Shown in pieces: positions 17,345 to 25,407 of a stretch of 33,598 bases of DNA. The notes under the pieces are model-generated. The model searched no databases and was not told the origin of the DNA. It was given only the letters and a program-made list of their open reading frames with translations. A program made the position numbers and the translations under genes. Origin of the DNA: Verrucomicrobiota bacterium (GTDB lineage Bacteria > Verrucomicrobiota > Verrucomicrobiia > Opitutales > Opitutaceae); contig JAUVVA010000033.1 of the NCBI GenBank assembly GCA_030604905.1, forward strand, positions 1 to 33,598, given 5' to 3'. How positions within the stretch are numbered: the stretch's first letter is position 1; each line of letters opens with the position of its first letter.

Positions 17345-17357
17345 GGGCGGGACGCCC
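17345..17357. repeat. Palindromic 13-mer GGGCGGGACGCCC
   Basis: The hairpin has the stem GGGCG/CGCCC with a GGA loop. The exact reverse complement occurs at 23483-23495, and a similar GGCGAGACGCCC-type string occurs near 6142. All lie in gene-poor intergenic DNA, suggesting a dispersed REP-like palindrome. Confidence 0.5.
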
Positions 17358-17426
17358 ATGCCACCCCAAGCCGGCCCCTGCCGCGCCCGAAGCCGGTGAC
17401 AAAAAGCCTCGGGCCCGCGCCGCGCC

Positions 17427-18218
17427 TTACTCGCGGAAACGCTGCTCCTCCGGAATCTCCAACTCGTCCTCCAACTCGCGGATGCGCTCCAACACCACCC
17501 AAGGCTGCGCCATCACGCTATCCCGCGGCAGGGTGGGATACAGCTCCTTCAGGAAAGCGTAGGCCTCGGGCTTGCGGTCGAGGCGGCGGAGAAGCTCGGC
17601 GTAGATGCGCGCGGCGTAGAAGGGGGCGTCAGGGTGGCGCGAAGCGCGCAGGTAGTAGCGCGCGGCCGTCTCCACATCCTTCAGCCGGTTGAGATGGATG
17701 TTCGCGATCTCGAGGACCAGCAGCGGATGCTCGGGGTGAAACGCGAGCGCCGTCTCCAGGTAATCGATGGCCACGGCCGACTGTTCCTCCTCAAAACGAC
17801 GCTTCACGGCGTCGGGCACGGCGTCCCAGCCGCCCGCCCGGTCGATGCGCCAGTTGGGCATGTCGTAGGCGATCATGCGACTCCCGTTGAGCCAGAAGAA
17901 GAGCGGGCGCGGGTCGATGGCCGTGACCAGCTTGATCGAGGTCTGGGTCTTGGGCAGATCGTAGGTCTCCCAGATGGCGTTGGTGCGGATCCAGAAGAGG
18001 TCGGCCACGATGGCGCGGAAGCCGCCAAGCAGGCCGACGGTCACGCCCTGGCCCAGCGCGTCCTTGAGCGACTCGAGACGGAGCGCGGGTTGTTTGGCGC
18101 GCACCTTTTCCCAGGTGGGGCCTTCGATGGGGCGCGTGGCGATGCCGGCCAGCAGCAGGCCGAGCACGACGACGAGCCCGGTGCGGAGGGGGCGGAGGGC
18201 GGCGACGTCAAATTTCAC
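17427..18218 (-). CDS. Membrane-anchored TPR-like protein, partner of ABC transporter
   Basis: The 263-residue protein has one N-terminal transmembrane segment (about 12-27, LVVVLGLLLAGIA). A globular part follows with GFRAIVADLFWIRTNAIWE, ending in an alpha-solenoid of TPR-like helices (about 140-245: YLETALAFHPEHPLLVLEIANIH and ARYYLRASRHPDAPFYAARIYAELL type repeats). The GTG at 18216-18218 is the start, overlapping the permease stop by 11 bases (translational coupling). With the ABC ATPase and permease upstream it forms a three-gene operon. The family is unrecognised; it probably acts at the membrane with the transporter. Confidence 0.7.
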   Translation of the reverse strand: MKFDVAALRPLRTGLVVVLGLLLAGIATRPIEGPTWEKVRAKQPALRLESLKDALGQGVTVGLLGGFRAIVADLFWIRTNAIWETYDLPKTQTSIKLVTAIDPRPLFFWLNGSRMIAYDMPNWRIDRAGGWDAVPDAVKRRFEEEQSAVAIDYLETALAFHPEHPLLVLEIANIHLNRLKDVETAARYYLRASRHPDAPFYAARIYAELLRRLDRKPEAYAFLKELYPTLPRDSVMAQPWVVLERIRELEDELEIPEEQRFRE

Positions 18219-19050
18219 GGTTGCGGAAGCTGTAGACGGCGAGGCCGCCGATCACGGCGATGTAGATGAGCCCGTAGCCCGCGACGCCGAGCGCGACCTG
18301 GCCCGAGACCCCCGAACCCTGGCCGATCTCGTCGGCAAGGTTGAAGAGCTGGAAGTTGGGGAAGATGAGACTGAGCGCGCGCACCGCGCCGGCGAGCAGG
18401 ATGTTGTCCACGTTGCTCCACTGGTCGCGGGCGAGATACTGCAGGTGGCAGATCACGAGCACGAAAAACCCGGTCACGACCGTGAACAGGTTGGTGTTGG
18501 AGAAGCTCGCGATGAGCAGCACGATGGCCGTGAGCACGCCAAACTTCAGCCACTGGAGCAGGCCCACGATCAGGAGATCGCCGTAGGCGATGATGCGTCC
18601 GCCCGTAAACTCGTCCGGCGCGACCGCCATCAGTTCCCCCTCACGGTGGAAGAGCAGCGCCATCATCAAGCCGATGGTCAGCGCGCAAAAGACGCCGATC
18701 ACCGCGAAGACGCCGAGGAATTTGCCGAAGACAAACTCCGCGCGCCAGAGCGGCTTGGCGAGGAGGGTGAGCGCCGTGCGGTTCTCGATCTCGGAGAAAA
18801 ACAGCTGCGCCGTGGTGGCGATGGTGAGGGCCGAGCCGAAAAAAATCAGCGCGCCGAACCCGAAGTCGGCGATGAACTTCAGCTCGGAGGAGCCGAAATT
18901 GAACTCGCGGAAAAACTGCGCGCTGGCCACCAGGCCGATCGCGAGCAGGAGGAGAAAGTTGAACAACTTCTGCCGGACGGCTTCGAGGAAGGTGTTGCCG
19001 GCGATGAGGCTCAGACGGCTGAAGGAGAAGGGGACGGAGGCGACGCTCAT
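18208..19050 (-). CDS. ABC-2 type transporter permease
   Basis: The 280-residue integral membrane protein has about six hydrophobic helices: near 30-46, 62-80, 108-130, 160-185, 188-205 and 250-273. The pattern FFSEIENRTALTLLAKPLWRAEFVFGK after the second helix is the signature cytoplasmic loop of NosY-/ABC2-type permeases ('E...gT...l...P..r...l..K'). The substrate is unknown. It is encoded 37 bases after the ATPase gene and overlaps the next gene by 11 bases, so one operon. It probably forms a homodimer with two ATPase subunits. Confidence 0.87.
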   Translation of the reverse strand: MSVASVPFSFSRLSLIAGNTFLEAVRQKLFNFLLLLAIGLVASAQFFREFNFGSSELKFIADFGFGALIFFGSALTIATTAQLFFSEIENRTALTLLAKPLWRAEFVFGKFLGVFAVIGVFCALTIGLMMALLFHREGELMAVAPDEFTGGRIIAYGDLLIVGLLQWLKFGVLTAIVLLIASFSNTNLFTVVTGFFVLVICHLQYLARDQWSNVDNILLAGAVRALSLIFPNFQLFNLADEIGQGSGVSGQVALGVAGYGLIYIAVIGGLAVYSFRNREI

Positions 19051-19087
19051 GGAAGAGTTGAAGGGGGAAGATTGAGGGGGAGGCGGC

Positions 19088-20008
19088 TCAGGCCTTGGGC
19101 TTGTCGCCGATCGGCACTTCGTTGGAGCCGACGCCGGCGGAGACCTCGCCCGGACGGCCGGGACGGGACACCTTGCTCAGGAAAAGCTGGTCGAGGCGGG
19201 CGCGCGGTTGCTCCACCGCATTGAGCGAGCGCCCGCGCTGGGCGAGCCAAGCCTTGAAGGCCTCGATCTCTTCCGGCGGGAGCGGATCCACGATCAGCGC
19301 CTGACGATCTCGCTGACCCACCAGTTCGAGCACCGAGCCTTCGACGATCAACTTGCCGCGGTCGAGGATCGCCACACGGTCGCACACATCCTCGATCTGC
19401 GCGAGCAGGTGCGAGGTGATGAGCACCGTTTTGCCCTGTTGCTTGAGCTTGAGGATGAGCTCGCACATCTCCGCCGAGCCCACCGGGTCGACGCCCGCGG
19501 TCGGCTCATCCAACACGATCAGCTTCGGATCATGCACGAGGGCTTGGGCGAGGCCGATGCGCTGGAGCATGCCTTTCGAGTAGGTGCCCACCCGGCGGTC
19601 GGCGGCGCCCGAAAGCCCCACCCACGCGATCACCTCGTCGACCCGCGCCTTCAACTTGGCCGCCGGCACGCCGCAGACCCGCGCATAAAAGCGCACCAGC
19701 TCGCGGCCGCTCAGGTAACGGTAGAAATAGGGAGCCTCCGGCAGATAGCCCACGTTGCGCCGGGCCTCCACTTTGTTGGACGGCACCCCGAAAACGCGCA
19801 CCTCGCCCACCGTCGCCTCCAGCAAACCGAGGATGATCTTGATCGTCGTGGACTTGCCCGAACCATTCGGCCCCAGCAAGCCGTAGACCTGCCCCTCCGC
19901 CACCTCGAGATTGAGCGAATCCACCGCGCGCAGCTTCACGCCACGCAGCGTAACGGCGAAATCTTTGGTGAGGCCTTTGATCGAGATTGCGGAGACGGGG
20001 GATGTCAT
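19088..20008 (-). CDS. ABC transporter ATP-binding protein (ABC-2 export type)
   Basis: The 306-residue ATPase carries Walker A GPNGSGKST (46-54), signature YSKGMLQRIGLAQAL (a common variant of LSGGQ), Walker B LIVLDEPTAGVDP, and an H-loop in LITSHLL. The C-terminal about 80 residues (after ILDRGKLIVEG) form the variable domain found in drug or lipid exporter ATPases of the CcmA/NatA group. It pairs with the permease downstream. The ATG at 20006-20008 gives the normal start; the upstream frame is low-complexity antisense sequence. Direction (import or export) is inferred from family resemblance only. Confidence 0.9.
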   Translation of the reverse strand: MTSPVSAISIKGLTKDFAVTLRGVKLRAVDSLNLEVAEGQVYGLLGPNGSGKSTTIKIILGLLEATVGEVRVFGVPSNKVEARRNVGYLPEAPYFYRYLSGRELVRFYARVCGVPAAKLKARVDEVIAWVGLSGAADRRVGTYSKGMLQRIGLAQALVHDPKLIVLDEPTAGVDPVGSAEMCELILKLKQQGKTVLITSHLLAQIEDVCDRVAILDRGKLIVEGSVLELVGQRDRQALIVDPLPPEEIEAFKAWLAQRGRSLNAVEQPRARLDQLFLSKVSRPGRPGEVSAGVGSNEVPIGDKPKA

Positions 20009-20082
20009 CGTGGGGGAAAAGCGGTGATGCGGCGTGGGGCGAGAAGGGGATGAAAAGGGCGGAGCGCCTGTGGGTCGCGAAA

Positions 20083-20361
20083 TCAGCGAATCACGAAGCC
20101 TTGGAACTGCGGCGAGCGATTTTGTTGCGCCCGCTCCAGCTTCCGCACGTGGCCGTGCATCCGCTCGCCAATCGCGGCGATAAACGCGTCCACCTCTCCG
20201 GCCGCCCCCTCCGCCTCCACCAGCACCCGGCCGTCGGCCAGGTTTCGCACGTAGCCCGCCACCTCGAACTCCTTGGCCACCTGCAGGGTTGCATAACGAA
20301 AACCCACGCCTTGGACGTGGCCGGAAAAGTAAACCGTCGCGTGGAGCACGGGGTGGATCAT
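20083..20361 (-). CDS. acyP: Acylphosphatase
   Basis: The 92-residue protein has the acylphosphatase signature GHVQGVGFRY (14-23, catalytic Arg in VGFR) and GYVRNLADGRV (36-46, catalytic Asn in VRNL). EAEG and a C-terminal beta strand follow. It hydrolyses carboxyl-phosphate bonds such as those of acetyl phosphate or carbamoyl phosphate. Length and layout are standard. It ends 74 bases upstream of the ABC ATPase start on the same strand and may be the first gene of that operon. Confidence 0.94.
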   Translation of the reverse strand: MIHPVLHATVYFSGHVQGVGFRYATLQVAKEFEVAGYVRNLADGRVLVEAEGAAGEVDAFIAAIGERMHGHVRKLERAQQNRSPQFQGFVIR

Positions 20362-20560
20362 GTGGGGGCGGCGGGGAGAAAGGAGCGCCTACCAATGCTA
20401 AAGCACTCAGGGATTTCAACCTGTAACAAGGCATCGGCAACGCGTGCGCCCCACCGGCCCCGCGCCCAGCCGCTCAGCCCCGGCCCCCGTGGTTTTTCCC
20501 GTTGCGTTCGCCCCCCTTCGGGACAGCTTCCCGGAACTGGGTCTCCGACCCCCTCTACCC

Positions 20561-21301
20561 ATGGGCAACTCCAATTCTGAAAACCCCTCCGACCGCGAGT
20601 GGGAAGACCGCGGAGACCTTGTCTGGAACGAGTTCGACTGGGAACGCTACCTCCGCGAGCAGGACGAGATCGTCATTCGCTACCTCGCTTTCTACGAACA
20701 ACTTAAGGACAAGCCGGAGCGCCTCGATGACGCCGCCCGCTTCATGGGCTGGTCGGTCGAGGAGTGGACCAGCGAAGGCGTCTCCGACGGGGCCGCCGAC
20801 GAGGATGACGAGGACGACGACACCGACTACGAAAACGAGCCCGCCGAGGTCGACCTCGATGAGGAGGACGAGCCCTACACCCTCCACAAGAACCCCATCT
20901 ACATCGCCACCCGCGCCCTGTTTCTCAGCCTCAAACGCGCTTGGGAACAGACCGCCGACGACCCGGAAAAAGTGCCGCAAAAGCTGGCGCTTGCCCACCA
21001 CGCCCTGCTCCTGCGCACCGAAGATCAAGCCATCCAGGCGATCTCCGCGCTCGACTTTGGCGACTACGCCATGGCGATCAGCCTCTTCAAGCGCGCCCTC
21101 CGCGAGCTCAACTTCGCGCTCGGCAGCATCGCGCCCGAAGCCTGCACCCACAGCCGCGCCCTCGGCCGCTACCGTGAGGACGCCTCCCGGCGCCTCTTCG
21201 ACCTCCGCGAGGTCTGGCTGCGCGTCATGAACGAGTGCCGCGCCGAGCTCGCCCGCCCCTCCGACGACGAGGACGAAGAGGACGACGACGACGAAGGCTG
21301 A
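20561..21301 (+). CDS. Conserved-looking acidic protein of unknown function
   Basis: The 246-residue soluble protein has no signal or membrane segment. The first 75 residues are helical with Trp and acidic residues (GDLVWNEFDWERYL). A strongly acidic linker covers about 80-110 (Asp/Glu-rich), then a helical region of about 110 residues with TPR-like pattern (AHHALLLRTEDQAIQAI, ALDFGDYAMAISLFKRAL, AEL-type repeats), ending in an acidic tail DDEDEEDDDDEG. I do not recognise a family. Acidity and helical repeats suggest a binding or chaperone-like role, but this is speculation. ATG 20561 lies just before the acidic-aromatic region. A good terminator follows 31 bases after the stop. Confidence 0.72.
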   Translation: MGNSNSENPSDREWEDRGDLVWNEFDWERYLREQDEIVIRYLAFYEQLKDKPERLDDAARFMGWSVEEWTSEGVSDGAADEDDEDDDTDYENEPAEVDLDEEDEPYTLHKNPIYIATRALFLSLKRAWEQTADDPEKVPQKLALAHHALLLRTEDQAIQAISALDFGDYAMAISLFKRALRELNFALGSIAPEACTHSRALGRYREDASRRLFDLREVWLRVMNECRAELARPSDDEDEEDDDDEG

Positions 21302-21332
21302 GCCTTCGTCGCTCCCGCTCCGCCCCCCCCAC

Positions 21333-21360
21333 GCCGCCTCCTTCACCGAGGCGGCTTTTT
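21333..21360 (+). terminator. Rho-independent terminator after the acidic-protein gene
   Basis: Stem GCCGCCTC (21333-21340) pairs with GAGGCGGC (21348-21355) around a 7-base loop, followed by TTTTT (21356-21360). This is a textbook intrinsic terminator for the plus-strand gene ending at 21301. Confidence 0.88.
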
Positions 21361-21413
21361 GTGGGCTGCCCGTCCGTCTCCGGCCTCCCGCCAAGGCCCC
21401 GAAGTCCGGGCAC

Positions 21414-21442
21414 AAAAAAACCGCAACTGCTTGAGCTGCGGT
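21414..21442 (-). terminator. Rho-independent terminator of tRNA-Val
   Basis: On the minus strand, ACCGCA (complement of 21437-21442) pairs with TGCGGT (complement of 21420-21425), with an inner CT/AG extension. Seven T's follow (complement of 21414-21420, overlapping the last stem base). It sits 5 bases beyond the tRNA-Val CCA end. Confidence 0.8.
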
Positions 21443-21446
21443 AAAA

Positions 21447-21523
21447 TGGTGGACCTTACTGGACTCGAACCAGTGACCTCTTCCATGTCAAGGAAACGCT
21501 CTAACCAACTGAGCTAAAGGTCC
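21447..21523 (-). tRNA. tRNA-Val (anticodon GAC)
   Basis: Read on the minus strand: acceptor GGACCTT pairs with AAGGTCC, then discriminator A and encoded CCA (plus positions 21447-21449). The D-arm is AGCTCAGTTGGTTAGAGC. The anticodon loop TTGACAT has anticodon GAC (plus 21487-21489), reading GUC. The T-arm contains GGTTCGAGTCC. All four arms pair cleanly. Confidence 0.97.
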
Positions 21524-21754
21524 AAAAATTTTGGGAGGCGGAGTAAGGACCGCCCCGCGGGGCCTCCGCAAGACTAAATCTCGCGAAAATCTCGGCATGG
21601 CCGAGCCCCCGACACTTCAGCTCCAGAAGCCGCTTGCTCCGTCCCCCGCCCCGGGCTCACTCGCTCGCCAGCCGGTTTTTCCGCACCGCATCCGCCCGGC
21701 TTTTCCTCCGGATCAGCCTCCCGCGCCCTCACCTCCGCTCCCGCCCTCCCCCTC

Positions 21755-23416
21755 ATGCTCCAGACCCTGCGCATCCGCAACCTCGCCCTGCTCGAGGAGG
21801 TCTCCCTCGACTTCGAATCCGGCTTCACCGTCGTCACCGGTGAGACCGGCGCCGGCAAGAGCATCCTCCTCGGCGCCCTCGCCCTCCTCGCCGGCGAGCG
21901 CGCCGACAAAACCCTCATCCGCCAGGGCGCCGCCGCCTGCGAGGTCGAGGCCGCTCTCCACTTCTCCTCGCCCGCCCGCATCGACGCGCTCCTCGCCGAG
22001 CTCGACCTTCCCCCCTGCGAGGACGGCCTGCTCCTGCTCAAGCGCAGCCTCCCCCGCGAAAAAGCCCCCCGCATCAGCGTCAACGGCGGCCTCGCCACCC
22101 TCGCCGCCCTCCAGCGCTTGGGCGAGGCCTGGATCGACTTTCACGGCCCCAGCGAGCCGCGCCGCCTCCTCAAAGACTCCTGCCAACTCGAACTCCTCGA
22201 CCTCTTCGCCCGCGACGAGAAGGAACTCTCCGCCTACCACGCCGCCTACCGCTCCTGGCGCGAACAGCTCGCCGAGCGCGAGCGCCTCGCCCGCGAGACC
22301 CGCCTCGCCCCCGATCAGATCGCGTTCATCGAGGCCCAGCTCGCCAAGCTCGACTCCCTCGACCTCAGCGAGGAAGCCATCGCCGCCCTCGAGCGGGACC
22401 ACTCCCGCCTCAGCCGCGCCCAGGAACTCACCCAGCTCTGCGGCGCCCTCGAAAACGGTCTCTCCGGCGAAGACGGCCTCACCTCCCGCCTCGGCGCCCT
22501 CCTGCGCGAGGCCCACCAACTCGAACAACTCGATCCCGCCAGCCGCCCCCTCACCGAGCGACTCCACTCCGCCAGCATCGAGCTCAACGACCTCGCCGAG
22601 GAGATCCGCGCCCTCTCCACCCAGTTCCAATTCGACCCCGAGCAGGCCGAGCAACTCGCCCAAAGCATGGGCGCCTGGCTCGAGGCCCGCCGCCGCCACG
22701 GCCCCGACCTCGCCTCCGTCGCCGCCGCCCGCGAGGAGCTGCGCCGCCGCCTCGAGGCCCAGGGCGACATCGAGGGCTCCCTCGCCCGCCTCGACGAGAA
22801 GATCGCCGCCGCCCACCGCGCCACCCTCGGCGCCGCCCGCGCGCTGCGCGCCGCCCGCGAGAAGGCCGCCAAGGAGCTCGCCAAGGCCGCCGCGAAGAGC
22901 ATCGCCCGCCTCGGCTTCAAGAAAGCCGATTTCCAAGTCCGCCTCGTCCCGCTCGCCGAGCCCGGCCCCCAGGGCGACTGCGCCGTCGAGTTCCTCTTTT
23001 CGCCCAACGTCGGCGAGGCCCCGCTTCCGCTCTCGCGCATCGCCTCAAGCGGCGAGCTCGCCCGCGTCATGCTCGCGCTCAAGACCGTGCTCGCCGACCT
23101 CGACGCCGTGCCGGTGCTGGTCTTCGACGAGGTCGACGCCAACGTCGGCGGCGAGATCGGCCGCGTGGTCGGCGAGCAGATGGCCGAGATCGCCCGCGGC
23201 CACCAGGTGCTCTGCGTCACCCACCTCCCCCAGGTCGCCGGCCTCGGCGACAGCCACCTCCTCGTCGAGAAGGACCAGTCGGGCGAGCGCGCCGTGGTAT
23301 CCATAAAACCAATACACTCTCGCCGCGCCGACCGCGTGGCCGAGCTCGCCCGCATGCTCGGCGACCGCAACGCGAAGAGCGCCCGCCAGCACGCCGAGGA
23401 GCTGCTCAAGGGCTAA
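21755..23416 (+). CDS. recN: DNA repair protein RecN
   Basis: The 553-residue SMC-like ATPase begins MLQTLRIRNLALLEEVSLDF with Walker A GETGAGKS at 29-36, the canonical RecN opening. Long coiled-coil arms occupy about 160-390 (rich in Leu/Glu/Arg/Ala). The C-terminal half-site has the signature SSGELARVMLALK and Walker B VLVFDEVDANVGG (near 450-463), then CVTHLPQVAGLGD. RecN is recruited to double-strand breaks and promotes RecA-dependent repair and sister-chromatid cohesion. Length is normal. It is convergent with the response regulator gene; strong hairpins lie between them. Confidence 0.95.
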   Translation: MLQTLRIRNLALLEEVSLDFESGFTVVTGETGAGKSILLGALALLAGERADKTLIRQGAAACEVEAALHFSSPARIDALLAELDLPPCEDGLLLLKRSLPREKAPRISVNGGLATLAALQRLGEAWIDFHGPSEPRRLLKDSCQLELLDLFARDEKELSAYHAAYRSWREQLAERERLARETRLAPDQIAFIEAQLAKLDSLDLSEEAIAALERDHSRLSRAQELTQLCGALENGLSGEDGLTSRLGALLREAHQLEQLDPASRPLTERLHSASIELNDLAEEIRALSTQFQFDPEQAEQLAQSMGAWLEARRRHGPDLASVAAAREELRRRLEAQGDIEGSLARLDEKIAAAHRATLGAARALRAAREKAAKELAKAAAKSIARLGFKKADFQVRLVPLAEPGPQGDCAVEFLFSPNVGEAPLPLSRIASSGELARVMLALKTVLADLDAVPVLVFDEVDANVGGEIGRVVGEQMAEIARGHQVLCVTHLPQVAGLGDSHLLVEKDQSGERAVVSIKPIHSRRADRVAELARMLGDRNAKSARQHAEELLKG

Positions 23417-23459
23417 TCTCGGCGCAAAAGTGGCATGCTCCGCCCGAGGTCCGAGGAGC

Positions 23460-23476
23460 GCACCCGTCCCGGGTGC
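23460..23476. terminator. Hairpin downstream of recN (candidate barrier)
   Basis: A perfect 7-bp stem GCACCCG/CGGGTGC with a TCC loop starts 44 bases after the recN stop. No T-run follows, so termination activity is uncertain. Confidence 0.35.
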
Positions 23477-23511
23477 CGCGTTGGGCGTCCCGCCCCACGC
23501 CTTCCGGCGGA

Positions 23512-23534
23512 GGCTTCGGCGGGATGCCGAAGCC
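23512..23534. terminator. Second hairpin between convergent recN and response regulator
   Basis: A perfect 9-bp stem GGCTTCGGC (23512-23520) / GCCGAAGCC (23526-23534) encloses GGGAT. It lies in the convergent gap, together with the reverse-complement copy of the GGGCGGGACGCCC palindrome at 23483-23495. It lacks a T-run. Confidence 0.4.
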
Positions 23535-23676
23535 AGTTCGCGAGACACGGGCGCGCCCCGGACCTTCTCGAGCCGCCCTGCACGGTTAAACCCCCGTCGC
23601 GAAAGCCCAGTCGTTTTCCTCGCGGATCGGCGCGGGCCGACGCGACCTGCCCGCCCCCACGCGCACTCACCGACGC

Positions 23677-24081
23677 TCAAGCCGGCACGCTCTTTGCCGC
23701 CTCGCGCACCACCGACACAAACTCCCGCAGGTCCACCGGCTTCACTAGATAGCGAAAAACCGCCGCCTCGTTCACCGCGCGCAGCAACATCTCCGGCTTC
23801 ATGAAGCCGGTCACCAAGACCCGCGCCGCCTCGGGATGCTCCTCGCGCACCCGAACCAGGAAACTCAGCCCGTTCCCCCCCGGCATCATGTGATCGGCCA
23901 CGACCACGCGAAACCGCCGCTTGTGCAACGCGAACTCCGCCTCCCGCACCGAAGTGGCGCTCACCACCTCGAAATGCGGCGACAAGGTGGTCCGATAGAT
24001 GTCCAGCAACTGCGCCTCATCGTCGACCACCAGAACGGCGTCCTTCGCGCCGGCTTCATTTTCCGCTTTGACCTGGGACAT
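23677..24081 (-). CDS. Single-domain response regulator (receiver only)
   Basis: The 134-residue CheY-like receiver has acidic pair D20-D21 (VLVVDDE), phospho-acceptor D63 in VVADHMMPGG, T91 in VLVTGF, and K114 in LVKPVD. No output domain follows. Receivers with this 'ADHMMPG ... VTGF' style often modulate other kinases or degradation machinery. It is orphan in location: no kinase adjoins it, although a PAS histidine kinase lies in the same window at 4554-6071. The ATG at 24079-24081 gives the normal start; the upstream frame is antisense to the ankyrin gene's first region. Confidence 0.9.
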   Translation of the reverse strand: MSQVKAENEAGAKDAVLVVDDEAQLLDIYRTTLSPHFEVVSATSVREAEFALHKRRFRVVVADHMMPGGNGLSFLVRVREEHPEAARVLVTGFMKPEMLLRAVNEAAVFRYLVKPVDLREFVSVVREAAKSVPA

Positions 24082-24199
24082 GGACGCAGACTCGCCATGT
24101 CGGCCCCCGCCACGCAACTTGTTTCCAGTTGGGTGAATCGCCCTAGCCCTGCGGCCTTGCCGACACCGCCCTCTCCGCAAACTCTCCCGCCCACCGCCC

Positions 24200-25222
24200 A
24201 TGGACGCCGCCACCCTCCAAGCCGCCCTTCGCGCCGGGCACGACCTTCCGCCCGCCCTCGCTCTCGCGGCTCCCGCGCTTTGGCTCTCGCCCAACGCCTC
24301 CGGCAACACCGCCCTCCACCTCGCCGCCAGGCACGGCCGTCTCGGCCTCGTTCCCCCCGAGCTGTTCACCCCCGAGGCCTTCTCCACCCGCAACCAGGCC
24401 GGCTACACGCCCCTCCACCACGCCTTCGAGGCCGTCAAGCCGCCCGTCGAGCTGCCTCCGCGCCTGCTCATGCACGACCTCCTCGCGCAGACCAGCAACG
24501 CCGGCTTCTCCGCCTACCACATCGCCGCCGCGCACGGCCACCTCGGCTTCCTCTCCCACTCCATCCTCACGCCCGAGCTGCTCAGCATCCGCACCCACCT
24601 CGGAAACACCTTCCTCCACGAGGCCGCCGAGCACGGGCAACTGGACGAGGTGCCGCCGGTTTTTCTCAACGCCGCCGCCTTCGCCCTCGCCAACCTCACC
24701 GGCGAGACACCCCTCCACACCGCCGCCCTCAACGGCCACCTCCCCCAGGTGCCGCTCGCCCTGCTCACCCGCGACGCCCTTCTCGCCCGCACCACGGCCG
24801 GCGACACGGTCCTCCACGCCGCCGCGCTCGCCGGGCATCTCGACCACGTCCCGGCCGAGCACCTCGTGCAGGATACGCTCATGGTTGCCAGCAAAGGCGG
24901 CTACACCGTCATCCACGCCGCCGCCGAGTCCGGCCAGCTCGCCGCCATCCCCCGCGCCTCCCTCACGAGCGACCTCCTCCGCTCCCGCAACGGCCACGGC
25001 GACACCCCCGTGCACGCCGCCGCCGCCGAGGGCCACCTCAACCAGATCCCGCCCGCCCTGCTCAGCGCCGAGCTGCTCTCCCTGCGCAACTACGACGGCC
25101 TCAGTCCCCTCGAGATCGCCCGCCACCGCGGCCACCTCGACCAGGTGCCCGAGCACCTCCGCCCCTCCGCCCCTTCCCTTTTCGACCGCCTCGGCAACGC
25201 CCTCGGCGTCTCCAAAAAGTAA
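24200..25222 (+). CDS. Ankyrin-type repeat protein, nine 33-residue variant repeats
   Basis: The 340-residue protein is almost entirely repeats, from about residue 34 to 325. Each repeat follows G-x-T-x-L-H-x-A-A-x-x-G-H/Q-L-x-x-V/I-P-x-x-L-L-x-x-x-L-L-x-x-R-N, with nine recognisable units (for example GETPLHTAALNGHL and GDTPVHAAAAEGHL). The TPLHxAA half is classic ankyrin. The second half replaces the usual 'VVKLLLEHGADVN' with 'xVPxxLLTxELLSxRN', so the second helix and beta-turn are non-canonical. There is no signal peptide and the tail is a short Lys-ended helix. It likely mediates protein binding; the partner is unknown. It starts 118 bases from the divergent response regulator. Confidence 0.85.
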   Translation: MDAATLQAALRAGHDLPPALALAAPALWLSPNASGNTALHLAARHGRLGLVPPELFTPEAFSTRNQAGYTPLHHAFEAVKPPVELPPRLLMHDLLAQTSNAGFSAYHIAAAHGHLGFLSHSILTPELLSIRTHLGNTFLHEAAEHGQLDEVPPVFLNAAAFALANLTGETPLHTAALNGHLPQVPLALLTRDALLARTTAGDTVLHAAALAGHLDHVPAEHLVQDTLMVASKGGYTVIHAAAESGQLAAIPRASLTSDLLRSRNGHGDTPVHAAAAEGHLNQIPPALLSAELLSLRNYDGLSPLEIARHRGHLDQVPEHLRPSAPSLFDRLGNALGVSKK

Positions 25223-25313
25223 CGCGCCCCACCCCCGCCATGGCAAAGCGGACCCATCGGGCCCGCCACACCGCCCGCACCCACCACCTACTCAGCCACC
25301 CGGCCTGAGTCCT

Positions 25314-25407
25314 TGGTCATTGGTCCATAATCCAGTGATCATTGGACATTGGTCATTGGTCATTGGTCATTCCGCGCCAGCGGCCATTGGTCATTCCGCG
25401 CCAGCGG
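25314..25407. repeat. Composite repeat: ATTGGTC heptamers with two 16-bp CATTCCGCGCCAGCGG units
   Basis: Degenerate and perfect copies of ATTGGTC (variants ATTGGAC) occupy 25314-25370. Two copies of CATTCCGCGCCAGCGG follow at 25368-25383 and 25392-25407, the second abutting the stop codon of the metal ATPase gene (25408). The region separates the convergent ankyrin and ATPase genes. The 16-mer recurs at 27794-27809 upstream of the same ATPase gene. Confidence 0.85.
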
